A stretch of DNA of 64,000 nt from an uncultured Fodinibius sp. Its GTDB lineage: Bacteria > Bacteroidota > Rhodothermia > Balneolales > Balneolaceae. Positions 47,483 to 57,618 of this stretch are shown here, one piece after another (position 1 is the stretch's first letter; every line of letters starts with the position of its first letter). Location of the stretch: positions 62,001 to 126,000 of the forward strand of contig CAJXOG010000004.1 of assembly GCA_913057775.1 (NCBI GenBank). Reading direction: 5' to 3'. The notes below the pieces were generated by a model. The model searched no databases. It was given only the letters and a program-made list of their open reading frames with translations, and was not told the origin of the DNA. A program made the position numbers and the translations under genes.

Positions 47483-47520
47483 GTCATCCTGAGTGAAATG
47501 AAGGATCTCCTTGGTATGAC
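47483..47520. repeat. REP-like palindromic element, copy B, within the sdhA-sdhB gap
   Basis: Bounded by GTCAT (47483-47487) and ATGAC (47516-47520), with an ATCCT/AGGAT hairpin (47486-47490, 47502-47506). GTCATCCTGA matches the start of the minus strand of copy A. Confidence 0.5.
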
Positions 47521-47554
47521 AATTAACATCTTATTTTGATTATAGCATAGAATT

Positions 47555-48322
47555 ATGGCTGATACATTTACCGTACATCTCAAGATTTGGCGACAAGACG
47601 GGCCCGAACAACCGGGTAAGCTGGTTGATTACACCCTCGATAAGGTTAACGAGCACATGTCTTTTTTGGAAATGCTCGACGTCCTAAACGAGGAAATTGT
47701 TGCAGAAGGTAAAGAAGAACCTATCGAATTTGATTACGATTGTCGCGAGGGTATTTGCGGCTCTTGTAATCTTGTGATTAATGGTCGGGCGCATGGTCCC
47801 AAAGACATGACCTGTACCTGTCAGCTGCATATGCGTAATTTCAGCGATGGTGATACGATTGTGATTGAGCCATTTCGGGCTAAGGCCTTTCCTGTTATTA
47901 AAGATCTTGTTGTAGATCGATCTGCTTTTGATCGAATTATTGAGGCGGGTGGTTATGTTTCGGTCAAAACCGGATCAGCTCCGGATGCGAACTCTATTCC
48001 CATCGATAAAACAGTTGCCGATACGGCTTTTGATTATGCTACTTGTATTGGATGTGGTGCCTGTGTGGCTGCTTGCCCAAATTCTTCGGCTTCGCTGTTT
48101 ACCGGTGCTAAGCTGGCACACTTGAATCGACTGCCACAGGGTGAACCCGAGCGCAAAAAACGTACGGTTGCCATGGTTGAACAGATGGAAGAGGAAGGCT
48201 TTGGCGATTGCTCAAATTATGCTGAATGTGAAGCTGTTTGCCCGAAAGGAATTTCCATTTCAGCTATTGCCGAAATGCGTCGTAATTATGTAAAAGCAAC
48301 GCTTGCCGGTACGGAAGCGTAG
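47555..48322 (+). CDS. sdhB: Succinate dehydrogenase iron-sulfur subunit
   Basis: A 255-residue SdhB with an N-terminal [2Fe-2S] ferredoxin domain (CREGICGSC...CTC, ~63-90) and a C-terminal domain with two clusters: [12 protein letters not shown] (~162-173) and the [16 protein letters not shown] segment. It carries electrons from SdhA to the SdhC hemes. It ends the operon at a strong terminator. Confidence 0.95.
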   Translation: MADTFTVHLKIWRQDGPEQPGKLVDYTLDKVNEHMSFLEMLDVLNEEIVAEGKEEPIEFDYDCREGICGSCNLVINGRAHGPKDMTCTCQLHMRNFSDGDTIVIEPFRAKAFPVIKDLVVDRSAFDRIIEAGGYVSVKTGSAPDANSIPIDKTVADTAFDYATCIGCGACVAACPNSSASLFTGAKLAHLNRLPQGEPERKKRTVAMVEQMEEEGFGDCSNYAECEAVCPKGISISAIAEMRRNYVKATLAGTEA

Positions 48323-48345
48323 TTTTTAATAGGGATCAGTTCTTA

Positions 48346-48375
48346 GGGTGCAGGTTTCATGATCTGCACCTTTTT
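48346..48375 (+). terminator. Terminator of the sdhCAB operon
   Basis: GGTGCAG (48346-48352) pairs with CTGCACC (48363-48369), followed by a six-base T-run. It lies 24 bases after the sdhB stop. Confidence 0.85.
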
Positions 48376-48431
48376 TATTTGTCGTAATATGCTGAAGTTA
48401 TCGCAACAGAAATTTTGTTAAAGAAGGAATC

Positions 48432-50360
48432 ATGAAATCCAACCTGTTTAAAAATGCGCAGGAATCTCTGGAAAAATATTGGGGATTTCCATCTTTTCGT
48501 CCGGGACAGGATAAGGTTATTCAGGCAGTATTGGATGGAAAGAATACAATGGTGCTTTTTCCCACGGGCGGTGGTAAATCACTCTGTTACCAGGTTCCAG
48601 CCACGGTGTTGGATGGACTAACAATTGTGATTTCTCCCTTGGTGGCGTTGATGCAAGATCAGGTTGAGCAGCTTAATAATCGAGGTGTTTCGGCTACATT
48701 TGTGAATAGCACAATTTCATCCTGGGAGATCGAGCAGCGCTTTGCCAATGCTCGAAACGGAATGTATGATCTGCTTTACTGTTCTCCCGAGCGGCTTAAG
48801 ACGACTCTTTGGGAGGCTGAAATGCCGAAACTGGATATTGATCTCATTGCGATTGATGAGGCCCATTGTATCTCGGAGTGGGGACACGACTTTAGGCCGA
48901 GCTACCGTGAAATTCGTCCTTCTTTGGAAGATATTGCTGACGAAGTAACCTGGATTGCTTTGACGGCAACAGCAACCCCGGAAGTGCGGGATGACATCCA
49001 AAAAAGCTTGGAGCTGGAAGATCCTGTTATTGTTTCCAAAGGTTTTGACCGACCCAATCTAAAATGGTGGGTTGTTGAAACAGCAAAAAAAGACCAGAAA
49101 CTTTTTAAGGCTGTTAAAAAGGCTGGCCCGAAAGGATCAGGACTTATCTACGGAGGTACCCGACGAAATTGTGAGGAGTTATCCCAAAAGATTGAACAGA
49201 AGCTGGGTTTAAAAACAAGAGCTTACCACGCGGGGGTTGATTCAGCTGACCGACAACAAATTCAACAGGAGTGGATTGATGGCACAACGCCGCTGGTGGT
49301 AGCAACAAATGCTTTTGGAATGGGTATTGATAAAAGTGACTGTCGCTATGTAATTCATTATGAGATGCCGTATTCTCTGGAGTCGTACTACCAGGAGGCG
49401 GGTAGAGCCGGCCGCGACGGAGAGGAAAGTTTCCCCATATTGCTATTCAAGGAAGCGGATGCCATCATTGCTGAGAAAAGAATTAAGGATTCCTATCCCG
49501 GAAAAGATGAGCTGCAGAAGGTGTATGATGTACTTTGCGATCACTTGAATTTGGCGCTGGGATCGGAAATGGAGGAGCGGGAAGAGGTATCGGTACAGGC
49601 ACTTGAAAAACGTTCCGGATTATCCCGGCGAAAAGTGCGAACTGCTCTGGACGTGCTTAGTCAATTGGGAGTTATTGAACTTATTGAATACATCACTCCG
49701 CAGGTTGGGATACATTTTATTGTGAGCCAGGATTATGTGCATGATCAGATTAATGGTTTGGAAAATAAGCAGAAAGCGGAGTTTCTGGATATCCTTTTTC
49801 GCCAATTCGGAGGGGAGGCTTTCGGAAAGATGAAGTACTTGGAGTTTGATTATATCCAAAAAAAATTGGGGGTATCGCCAAATTCCGTAAAAAAGGGATT
49901 GCAGGTTCTACAAGATCGCGATCATATGCTAAAGTATGAATCGATCGGAGAGTTACCACTGATCAGGTTGATCGAAGAACGACATTCCAATCTATTACTG
50001 AGCACGAAAAAACTGGAAAAGCATCGCAATAACCTATTGCAAAAGTTGGAATATATGAAGGGCTATATTTCAACGGAAAACTGTCGGGAAGTTTATATTC
50101 GTCATTATTTTGGCGAAGAAAATGTAGAGGCTTGCGGACATTGTGACAACTGTTTGGATACCAATGAAGCTGCAGTTCCGATTAAAAATAAAGAGATACA
50201 TCAGATTAAAAATATACTTAAAGAAGATTCGCTTTCATTTGCCGAGATAGCAAACCGGGTTGGCTGGAATAAAGCCCGAACAAAACGCTTGCTAAGTTAT
50301 CTCCTCCGAGAGCAGATGCTGATTACTAAAGGAGATGAGTACGCTTGGAAAGATTCGTAG
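48432..50360 (+). CDS. RecQ family ATP-dependent DNA helicase
   Basis: A 642-residue superfamily 2 helicase. It has motif 0 [18 protein letters not shown], Walker [13 protein letters not shown] (~42-53), [17 protein letters not shown] (~138-154), [33 protein letters not shown] and [10 protein letters not shown] (motif VI). The C-terminal zinc-binding segment [24 protein letters not shown] marks the RecQ-specific region, and a short helical tail follows. A canonical HRDC domain is not obvious. It acts in recombination and replication fork repair. It converges on the DUF4296 gene. Confidence 0.93.
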   Translation: MKSNLFKNAQESLEKYWGFPSFRPGQDKVIQAVLDGKNTMVLFPTGGGKSLCYQVPATVLDGLTIVISPLVALMQDQVEQLNNRGVSATFVNSTISSWEIEQRFANARNGMYDLLYCSPERLKTTLWEAEMPKLDIDLIAIDEAHCISEWGHDFRPSYREIRPSLEDIADEVTWIALTATATPEVRDDIQKSLELEDPVIVSKGFDRPNLKWWVVETAKKDQKLFKAVKKAGPKGSGLIYGGTRRNCEELSQKIEQKLGLKTRAYHAGVDSADRQQIQQEWIDGTTPLVVATNAFGMGIDKSDCRYVIHYEMPYSLESYYQEAGRAGRDGEESFPILLFKEADAIIAEKRIKDSYPGKDELQKVYDVLCDHLNLALGSEMEEREEVSVQALEKRSGLSRRKVRTALDVLSQLGVIELIEYITPQVGIHFIVSQDYVHDQINGLENKQKAEFLDILFRQFGGEAFGKMKYLEFDYIQKKLGVSPNSVKKGLQVLQDRDHMLKYESIGELPLIRLIEERHSNLLLSTKKLEKHRNNLLQKLEYMKGYISTENCREVYIRHYFGEENVEACGHCDNCLDTNEAAVPIKNKEIHQIKNILKEDSLSFAEIANRVGWNKARTKRLLSYLLREQMLITKGDEYAWKDS

Positions 50361-50361
50361 A

Positions 50362-50715
50362 TCAGTTGGTTGTAGTGTCCTGATTGGTGGTATCTGACAC
50401 CTGATCCATTTTTAAGCGTTCAATCGCCTTTTCAATGCGTGTTTGCTGCTTTTCGGGAAATTGTTGGTAGTAGTTGTGGGTCTGAACAAACACGGAATCA
50501 GTTGTTTCATACTTTTGAAAAACCTCATCAGTGAGTGAATCAACTGTTAGGCTATCCAGCGAATTGACTTCTCCATAAGATCGAACAAGCTGCAGCTCCA
50601 CCATTAAGTCGATATATTTGTTTTCTTTAATGAGCTGTTCGGGTTTTTCGGGATGATCCGAACAGCTAAAAACTGTAACCAGCAACAGAAAAATAAGAGG
50701 AGAAAGCCACTTCAT
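50362..50715 (-). CDS. DUF4296 lipoprotein
   Basis: A 117-residue lipoprotein with signal peptide and lipobox FSC (Cys18). The domain (ENKYIDLMVELQLVRSYGEV ... VFQKYETTDSVFVQTHNYYQQFPEK) fits DUF4296, a small family mainly known from Bacteroidetes with no known function. Its start lies right at the end of the SDR gene, so the two form an operon. Confidence 0.75.
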   Translation of the reverse strand: MKWLSPLIFLLLVTVFSCSDHPEKPEQLIKENKYIDLMVELQLVRSYGEVNSLDSLTVDSLTDEVFQKYETTDSVFVQTHNYYQQFPEKQQTRIEKAIERLKMDQVSDTTNQDTTTN

Positions 50716-51435
50716 CTATTGATCTTCCGGTGCTTTGGGATTTAACGGACGCATCGTAATATCGTTAATCAGGAAGTTGTCAGGCGTTTCAAGTACATTT
50801 ATTAGTACTTGGGCTACTTCTTCAGGTTGCATCATATTATCGTGGGTATCCGTGTCTTTATCACCAAAAAAGCTGGTTGCAATAGAGCCCGGGTAAAAGC
50901 AGGTAACTTTAATACCATCGTACCGAACTTCCTTAAAGAGTGCCTCACTGAATCCCCGAACCCCGAATTTAGAGGCATTGTACCCGGTCATTTTTGGATT
51001 GCCAACCTTGCCGGCAATAGAGGCAATATTAATGATATGACAGACCGATTCCTTCTCTTTCATCATGGGAATAAGCTGTCGGGTCATGTAAAATGTACCG
51101 GATAAGTTTGTCTGTATCATAGCTTCCCATTCATCCAATGGAAGTTTCTCAACATCGGCAAACCGACCCAAGCCAGCGTTGTTAATAAGGATATCGGGTT
51201 GGTGATCTTTCGAAAAAGTTTTATTGATCCACTTCTCAATCGCATCATGATCAGTGATGTCCATGGTAACAGGTTTGAACTGCTTGCCGAGCTCTTGGCG
51301 CACTCTCTTAAGTTTATCCGTGCTGCGGGCCAGGCCATAAACGGTAGCTCCTTTATTGATAAGAGCTTGACTAAAATCGATTCCAATTCCACTGCTGGCT
51401 CCGGTAACAATGGCGGTTTTAGCATTAATATCCAT
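50716..51435 (-). CDS. Short-chain dehydrogenase/reductase
   Basis: A 239-residue classical SDR with the NADP-type Rossmann motif VTGASSGIGIDFSQAL (~9-24), NNAG (LINNAGLGRF, ~85-94), the catalytic serine in INIASIAGKVG and the YNASKFG pair (Y~153, K~157). The substrate cannot be told from sequence. It lies in a minus-strand group udk-SDR-DUF4296. Confidence 0.88.
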   Translation of the reverse strand: MDINAKTAIVTGASSGIGIDFSQALINKGATVYGLARSTDKLKRVRQELGKQFKPVTMDITDHDAIEKWINKTFSKDHQPDILINNAGLGRFADVEKLPLDEWEAMIQTNLSGTFYMTRQLIPMMKEKESVCHIINIASIAGKVGNPKMTGYNASKFGVRGFSEALFKEVRYDGIKVTCFYPGSIATSFFGDKDTDTHDNMMQPEEVAQVLINVLETPDNFLINDITMRPLNPKAPEDQ

Positions 51436-51494
51436 AATAATGTCCGATTAATATTCTTAGTACAATTTTTTGCAATTGATTCCGTATAACAAAA

Positions 51495-52151
51495 TTATTC
51501 GGCAACTGATTCGTTTTCTTCTTCCGCTACTTCGGAATTATTAAGACGATCTTGAATAAGAGCATTTACCATGTCGAGAGCGACTTTATTTTCGCCGCCA
51601 TGTGGAATAATGATATCGGCATAGCGTTTTGTGGGCTCTACAAATTCAAGATGCATGGGGCGAACATATTTTTGGTACTGTGAGAGTACATGCTCAAGCT
51701 CTCGATCTCGTTCTACAATGTCTCGCTGTATACGTCGGAGTAGTCGGATGTCATCATCAGTATCGACGTAGAGTTTAATGTTCATAAGGTCGCGCAATTC
51801 CTTTTCGGTGAAGACGAGAATACCATCAACCAAGATCACCTCTTTGGGCTCGGCCAGCCTGGTTTCTTCTTTGCGGATATGTTTGGTGAAATCGTAAATA
51901 GGAATTTCAACCTGGTATCCTTCTTTGAGAGCTTCAATATGACGAATCATTAATTCGGTTTCGAGCGAAGAAGGGTGATCAAAATTCTGCTGAGTACGCT
52001 CTTCAAATGATAAGTGTTTAAGATCTCGGTAATAGGAATCGTGTTGGATCAGTAGAATATCCTCTTCACCAATAGCATTGATAATATGTTGTACTACGGT
52101 TGTTTTTCCCGATCCGCTGCCACCTGCAACGCCAATTATCAGAGGTTTCAA
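51495..52151 (-). CDS. udk: Uridine kinase
   Basis: A 218-residue enzyme that phosphorylates uridine and cytidine for salvage. It has the P-loop IGVAGGSGSGKTTVVQHII (~6-24), the IQHDSYYRDL substrate segment, FDHPSSLETELM, PIYDFTKHIRKEET, VILVDGILVF and RLLRRIQRDIVERDRE. Length and motifs are typical. It is 18 bases after the amidase gene. Confidence 0.95.
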   Translation of the reverse strand: MKPLIIGVAGGSGSGKTTVVQHIINAIGEEDILLIQHDSYYRDLKHLSFEERTQQNFDHPSSLETELMIRHIEALKEGYQVEIPIYDFTKHIRKEETRLAEPKEVILVDGILVFTEKELRDLMNIKLYVDTDDDIRLLRRIQRDIVERDRELEHVLSQYQKYVRPMHLEFVEPTKRYADIIIPHGGENKVALDMVNALIQDRLNNSEVAEEENESVAE

Positions 52152-52169
52152 TATAAAATGATTTTAAAA

Positions 52170-53459
52170 TTATGGATTACCATTGTTTTCCTTGTAATTC
52201 CTAATAGCCCGAAAAATGGCGGAGGCAATATAAGTCTGTCCCCGTTCGGAAGTTAAATAACGTGCCTCACTGGGATTGCTGATAAAACCAGTTTCAACGA
52301 GTACAGCAGGCATAGAAGCGTGATAAAGAACTACAAAACGTCCCTGTTTTACACCACGCGAGTGACGTTGGGCTCGTTCGTCAAACTGATATTCCATCAT
52401 GCCTGCAATTTGTTCGCTGGCGGCGATATAACTACTATTTGCCAACTCGTAGACTAAGAGTTCTTCCTGGCTCAATTCGCGTTGTTCAGTATCATTATTG
52501 GGTCGCACAACCCTGTTTTCGCGTTTCATAACTTCCAGGGCAGATTCACTACGCTCTAATCCTAAAAAAAACAGTTCAGTTCCGTACGGTTGGTGTGACG
52601 AATGGGAGTTACAATGTATGGATATAAACAGATCGCCCTCAGCTTCATTTGCAATACTGCCACGTTCTTCGAGCTCGATAAATTTATCGGTTTCTCGGGT
52701 ATATACCACTTTAACATTGGGCATATATTCGTTGATATAGCCTCCTACCTTTTTTGCAATGTCGAGTACGATATGTTTCTCTTTGACATTTCTGTGTCCG
52801 ATGGAACCCGGATCATGACCGCCGTGACCGGGATCAATGACGACTACGTCGAACTTCATTTTGTCTCTTGTTTGATCGTAGTCAGTGTTTTCGGTATTAC
52901 CTTCACCGTCGCCGTTTCCTTCCAGAATATTTTTTTCGGTGATCGTGAAACTTGACCATATAATCGGTTCCGTATCCTTGGTAAGGTACTCTAACTCAGT
53001 TTTATCTACTTTTGTAAGTCCCAACAAAAGGTCATCGCTATTCCCGTCGTGATAAGCCTTGCCATCGTAGAATTTGCCTTCAGTAATATAGATGTCAATG
53101 CCAATACCGGCCGGAACGTCGTAAAAGCTAATTTCATCAAAAGCAGAAGAAATATTTGGCAGCTCAATATCAGTGGTATCGATATTATCCTCATAAAGCG
53201 TCATTTGTATCAGGTCTACATCAGGTTGATACACTTCAAAAGAGTCAACAGGTTGTTTTAGATGGAATCGAATAACTTGACCTTTTCCATCGCTGCGCTC
53301 GGCAGTAGAAACCATTTGCAACGAATTGTCTTGTGCCTGTAGGGGATGAGGCAAGACAAAAGATAAAAAGAGACAGATTGCCAACAGTGACCCAAAATGC
53401 CCCCATTTTGAAGGGGAGTTCAAATATTTTAAAATGGGATCGATCACCTTACATTTCAT
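52170..53459 (-). CDS. N-acetylmuramoyl-L-alanine amidase (amidase_3)
   Basis: A 429-residue exported peptidoglycan hydrolase. A signal peptide ends near LQAQ (residue ~43), an N-terminal AMIN-like beta domain follows (~50-165: FHLKQPVDSFEVYQ), then an acidic linker (~178-198), then the amidase_3 catalytic domain (~205-425) with zinc ligands in VVIDPGHGGHDPG, the glutamate of KEKHIV, SIHCNSH and the catalytic glutamate in VETGFISN. It cleaves the bond between MurNAc and the peptide, typically at cell separation. It heads the minus-strand group with udk. Confidence 0.9.
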   Translation of the reverse strand: MKCKVIDPILKYLNSPSKWGHFGSLLAICLFLSFVLPHPLQAQDNSLQMVSTAERSDGKGQVIRFHLKQPVDSFEVYQPDVDLIQMTLYEDNIDTTDIELPNISSAFDEISFYDVPAGIGIDIYITEGKFYDGKAYHDGNSDDLLLGLTKVDKTELEYLTKDTEPIIWSSFTITEKNILEGNGDGEGNTENTDYDQTRDKMKFDVVVIDPGHGGHDPGSIGHRNVKEKHIVLDIAKKVGGYINEYMPNVKVVYTRETDKFIELEERGSIANEAEGDLFISIHCNSHSSHQPYGTELFFLGLERSESALEVMKRENRVVRPNNDTEQRELSQEELLVYELANSSYIAASEQIAGMMEYQFDERAQRHSRGVKQGRFVVLYHASMPAVLVETGFISNPSEARYLTSERGQTYIASAIFRAIRNYKENNGNP

Positions 53460-53618
53460 TGTAATGCTGAAGAATATTTTGATCGAAATTAACTAATATT
53501 TGTTCAAGAAGAAAAGCGATTATTGCCATGGTTCGCAATAGGTAACGGTGAGTATTAATTTGTATTTCAACATATTTTAGTCAAATTGCGGTAAATAAAA
53601 ATAACGAAGGTATTTCTA

Positions 53619-56561
53619 TTGGATCGTCAAGAATTTAGGGATAAGCTACAGAAGGAAATTGATGAGAATTTACAGACCCACCTTACCCAGCATATTGAAG
53701 CACGTTTTAATGATTTTGATCAGCTGTTGAGATATTTTTCGGCCGTTGAACGCAAATATGCTGCAGAAGATGTTATAAACCAAGGATTTCCGGGAATCTT
53801 AAAAAATATTGAGGATACCCTATCCGATAAAGAAAGGGAGAATATTTTAGAAGAATACTTATCAACTGTTGATAAGATCAGTAAAAAGTTTCCAGCTGAT
53901 GAAGTATGGAAACAGAAAGAAGAACGGTTTGCAGTACAGCAAGAAGATTCTGTTTGGATGGCAATCGGCAAAAGAGGGAAAAGTACTGCCCGCGGTATCG
54001 CAAAGTTTGGATATGGAGCTATTCAATCTCTAAAGGGTATTTGGGGAGGTAACAGGAAAGCATATCCCAAATGGGAGCAAAAGATCCCTTTAGATAAAGC
54101 GGTATGCTTTCATTTGTTGGATGATGAGTCCGTTCTGGAATGGGGACATATCCTTCAACGCGTACAGTTGGATCTAATCAAAGATATTGAGGATCTACTG
54201 GTCAGAGATGGAGATGAACAGAAAGAATTGGATTTAGCTGCTTTTGTATCGGATCAAAAGAATAAGCTGGAGGAGAAAAAGACTAATCTACTGGATAATG
54301 TAGAACAAGTACTCGGCGGTAAGCAGACTCAAATAATTAAGGACATTGAAAAAGTGGGGACCCTGGAATGGCAGGGAGAATTTTTTAATGAAAAAAGACT
54401 ACAGACGAAGAAAGAAAAAATAAGTAACCGGTTCCAGTCCCAAAAGAAACAATGGCAACTTGTGCAACGACTCTTTTTTGAGAGGATGAAGGATGTTGTT
54501 CAATTTTTGAAATTGCGTTCGGAAATTCGAGCGGAGATTTCGAAATTTAGAGAAGCGTTTGAGGACATTTTTCAGAAATCACTAAAAAATCCACTCCGGG
54601 AATTTTCAGCAGATCTTGAGGAGGCTATTAAAAAGATCGGTCAGGGAGCCACGCTGGATGAGTTGCGAACATTGCATGAAACGTTTACTGTTTTTGTGAA
54701 TGAGCGACTGGTTCAGCCCATACAGAAACTGCTGGATAAACAGATTTTAGCTGAGAAAACGGATCATTTGTTTGAGGATCTCCTGCTAAAGGTGGGTCAA
54801 TTTCCACAAGAAGCTCAATTGGTTTTTGATGCCGAGCTTGATAAAAATCCACCGTCGGTGAATCAGGAGGAAGTAGAGTGGCGGCAATTGGTTATTCGGG
54901 GCCTTAGAGAATTATTCATGAAACCCTTGCAGCCTGCCAATCAGCAGTACGAGGAGTTTCTATCTCAAAACTTAGAAGAGATTATTGAGGTCAAAAATAT
55001 AATATCAGTCAATTTTGATTCGGCCTTAGAAGCTCGGGAACAAGAAGTAGGTAAGAAAGAAGATCCTACGAAAGTGGTGGGAGAAGCGTTGCAACGTATT
55101 CTCTCGAAGGTTCAGGAACTAGAAACCCAAGCGGATGAAAAGTGGCAACAGATAGATGGTTCTATTGATGGAGGAAGTGAAGAGTTCTTCTCTTCTTTAT
55201 TGGCTCTTTTGCACGAGGGGGATTCGAAGCAGCTCCAATTGCTGAATGCCAAATATACGATGAAGGAGAAAACAAAGGATTGGCAAACGATTTTAGACTC
55301 GAGGTGGGCAAGAGTTGAGGATCGCCTGATGTTGTGGAGCCGATTTGTTTGGAAAAAGCTGAAAACGTATGGTGTCGATATTAAAGCGTTTCTGGGATTC
55401 AAGGAGCAAAAAATTCAGAAGTCTAAACGGACAGATATTGCGACTTATCTTTCAGAGACAGATCAGAAAATGAACGAGTTGCCCTATATCTATCGGCGCT
55501 TGTTCGACTTTCATTCTTTGGCTGACAAACGATTTTTTGAGCCTGCACAGGAATCGATCATGACTTTTAAAAAAGCGTATGAGCAGTGGAAGAATGAGTT
55601 CCCCACAAATTTTGCTGTGGTTGGGGAAAAGGGCAGTGGAAAATCATCATTTCTTAGCCTGTTGCAGGGGTCAGAGCTTGGAGACGAGCAGGTAGAAACT
55701 GTTGAGTTTACAAAAACTATTTGGGAAGAAGAACAGCTCGTCAATAAAATAGGGGCGGTATTCGAGGATGAGTCTGCAAAGACTATTGAAGAGCTTGTGG
55801 CAGCTATAAATGACTCTAATCAACGCAGAGTAGTTATCCTGGAGTCAGTGCAAAATTGTTTTGTTCGTAATATTAATGGCTTTAAAGCTATTGAGAAGTT
55901 ATGGTATCTTATTTCAGAGACGCGCAATAATATTTTTTGGATGGTCAGTTGCTCTCGTTACGCCTGGTCGTTTTTGGATAAGGTATTACAGATCGGTGAA
56001 TACTTTTCTCATATCAGTAAAAGTGATTCGCTAAATGCTGAACAGGTTAAACGTATAATTTTAAGCAGGCATCAGGCCAGTGGGTATTCTCTTTATTTTG
56101 AACCGGATGATCAAATACGGCAATCCCGTGCCTATCGAAAGCTAAAAGATCAGGAAAAGGAGACTCAGGAACACCTGAAGAATGAATATTTTGAGAAACT
56201 CACAAAGCTGGCCGAAGGAAATGCCTCTATTGCTATGATATTCTGGATCCGATCCATCCGAGATTATGACGAAACGTATTTTTATATACAGCCGCTTGAG
56301 GTAACGTCTGTAGAGATGATTGAGGATTTAAATCCACAGGTACTATTTGCGCTGGCTGCTTTTGTACTACACGATACCTTATTAGATAAAGAGTTGGCGA
56401 TGGTGATGAATATAACATTGGAGGAAAGTAGACTGTTGCTAAATCGATTGCGATCGCGCGGCATGTTAATCGAAAAAAATGAGTCGTTCACTATTAACCA
56501 TTTAATGTATCGACAGATTGTTCGGGTGCTCAAAGAACGAAACATAATTCACTTAGGGTAA
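53619..56561 (+). CDS. Large coiled-coil P-loop ATPase, unknown family (STAND-like)
   Basis: A 980-residue soluble protein I do not recognise. The first ~600 residues are almost wholly helical, with coiled-coil stretches (QKNKLEEKKTNLLDNVEQVL, EIRAEISKFREAFEDIF) and a basic, glycine-rich patch at ~115-150 that could touch a membrane. A nucleotide-binding domain begins near 655, with Walker A GEKGSGKS (669-676), a hydrophobic strand RRVVILES as probable Walker B (~735) and a sensor-like MVSCSRYAW. The last ~80 residues look like a winged helix (LDKELAMVMNITLEESRLLLNRLRSRGMLIE). The start is TTG after AACGAAGG; no in-frame ATG precedes the conserved body. It ends 7 bases before the MscS gene. 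Confidence 0.75.
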   Translation: MDRQEFRDKLQKEIDENLQTHLTQHIEARFNDFDQLLRYFSAVERKYAAEDVINQGFPGILKNIEDTLSDKERENILEEYLSTVDKISKKFPADEVWKQKEERFAVQQEDSVWMAIGKRGKSTARGIAKFGYGAIQSLKGIWGGNRKAYPKWEQKIPLDKAVCFHLLDDESVLEWGHILQRVQLDLIKDIEDLLVRDGDEQKELDLAAFVSDQKNKLEEKKTNLLDNVEQVLGGKQTQIIKDIEKVGTLEWQGEFFNEKRLQTKKEKISNRFQSQKKQWQLVQRLFFERMKDVVQFLKLRSEIRAEISKFREAFEDIFQKSLKNPLREFSADLEEAIKKIGQGATLDELRTLHETFTVFVNERLVQPIQKLLDKQILAEKTDHLFEDLLLKVGQFPQEAQLVFDAELDKNPPSVNQEEVEWRQLVIRGLRELFMKPLQPANQQYEEFLSQNLEEIIEVKNIISVNFDSALEAREQEVGKKEDPTKVVGEALQRILSKVQELETQADEKWQQIDGSIDGGSEEFFSSLLALLHEGDSKQLQLLNAKYTMKEKTKDWQTILDSRWARVEDRLMLWSRFVWKKLKTYGVDIKAFLGFKEQKIQKSKRTDIATYLSETDQKMNELPYIYRRLFDFHSLADKRFFEPAQESIMTFKKAYEQWKNEFPTNFAVVGEKGSGKSSFLSLLQGSELGDEQVETVEFTKTIWEEEQLVNKIGAVFEDESAKTIEELVAAINDSNQRRVVILESVQNCFVRNINGFKAIEKLWYLISETRNNIFWMVSCSRYAWSFLDKVLQIGEYFSHISKSDSLNAEQVKRIILSRHQASGYSLYFEPDDQIRQSRAYRKLKDQEKETQEHLKNEYFEKLTKLAEGNASIAMIFWIRSIRDYDETYFYIQPLEVTSVEMIEDLNPQVLFALAAFVLHDTLLDKELAMVMNITLEESRLLLNRLRSRGMLIEKNESFTINHLMYRQIVRVLKERNIIHLG

Positions 56562-56568
56562 TAACAGC

Positions 56569-57591
56569 ATGTATAAATATGTCAGGATACTTATTCTCAC
56601 GGCTACTATCTTTTTGGGATTTTATGACGTTGGACTGTCTGCCGTGCAAGATACCGTAGCACAACAGCCCGATACTACGGTAATAATTGGCCCCGTGCAG
56701 GTTGATTCGATGCAGATGGATACTATAAAACTTGATACTGCCCGTGCTGATACGAGTTCTAATTTAGATCAAGTTGGTCAAGATACCGGCAAAGCCCTAT
56801 CGGAGATTGAAAATCTTATTTCAGTAGGTGTAATACTGGCTATTATTATTGCTTTAATTATCACCTATTTCCTAAACCGATTTGTGGTTGTAGTATTAGA
56901 AAACCTGTCAGAACAGTTTACCAGTTATCGACTCGGGATTAAACGCATGGTGCCGGTTGTACGATTGGTTATATGGACGTTTGCCATATATATCATTATT
57001 GCCGGTATTATCAATCCTCCCTTGAGTACTATTATCACAGTCTTAGCTTCGGTGGGTATAGCCGTGGGATTTGCCGCACAAGACATTCTGAAAAATATTT
57101 TCGGAGGTTTTATCATTATTATGGATCGGCCATTCCAGGTGGGGGATAAAATTCAGGTAGCTGAGCATTACGGCGAAGTACTTTCGATTGGGTTGCGATC
57201 CAGCCGAATCGTTACGCCCGATGATTCTGTAGTGACGATTCCCAACAGTGAATTAATGAACAAGGCGGTATCAAATGCGAATTCCAGCGCCTTGGACTGC
57301 CAGGTGGTTGCAGAAATATTCCTGCCGATGAATGTGGATGTAGATACGGTCAAACGAATTGCCTATCGTGCCGCAGTCTCATCGCGTTATGTATATCTAC
57401 AAAAGCCTATTGCAATTATTGCATTGAATGAAGTACATGAAGAAAATTTCGTGCTTAAACTTCGAGTAAAAGCTTATGTTCTTGATATCAGGTACGAATT
57501 TCCTTTTAAAAGTGATATGACTGAATTGATATTGAGTGAACTAAAACAACGCGATATGCTACCCAAACAGGAGTATATTGATAAATCCTAA
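56569..57591 (+). CDS. MscS-type mechanosensitive channel
   Basis: A 340-residue small-conductance mechanosensitive channel. A signal peptide or first helix (~1-24) precedes an aspartate/threonine-rich periplasmic stretch (PDTTVI, QMDTIKLDTARADTSS; ~30-80). Three membrane segments follow (~85-110, ~125-150, ~150-175). The pore-lining helix and beta domain carry the hallmark ASVGIAVGFAAQDILKNIFGGFIIIMDRPFQVGDKI and TIPNSELMNKAVSN. It relieves pressure or passes ions and solutes under membrane tension. The start is 7 bases after the ATPase stop, so both are in one operon. Confidence 0.92.
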   Translation: MYKYVRILILTATIFLGFYDVGLSAVQDTVAQQPDTTVIIGPVQVDSMQMDTIKLDTARADTSSNLDQVGQDTGKALSEIENLISVGVILAIIIALIITYFLNRFVVVVLENLSEQFTSYRLGIKRMVPVVRLVIWTFAIYIIIAGIINPPLSTIITVLASVGIAVGFAAQDILKNIFGGFIIIMDRPFQVGDKIQVAEHYGEVLSIGLRSSRIVTPDDSVVTIPNSELMNKAVSNANSSALDCQVVAEIFLPMNVDVDTVKRIAYRAAVSSRYVYLQKPIAIIALNEVHEENFVLKLRVKAYVLDIRYEFPFKSDMTELILSELKQRDMLPKQEYIDKS

Positions 57592-57618
57592 ATCCTGTAA
57601 CATAAAATATTGATTAAT

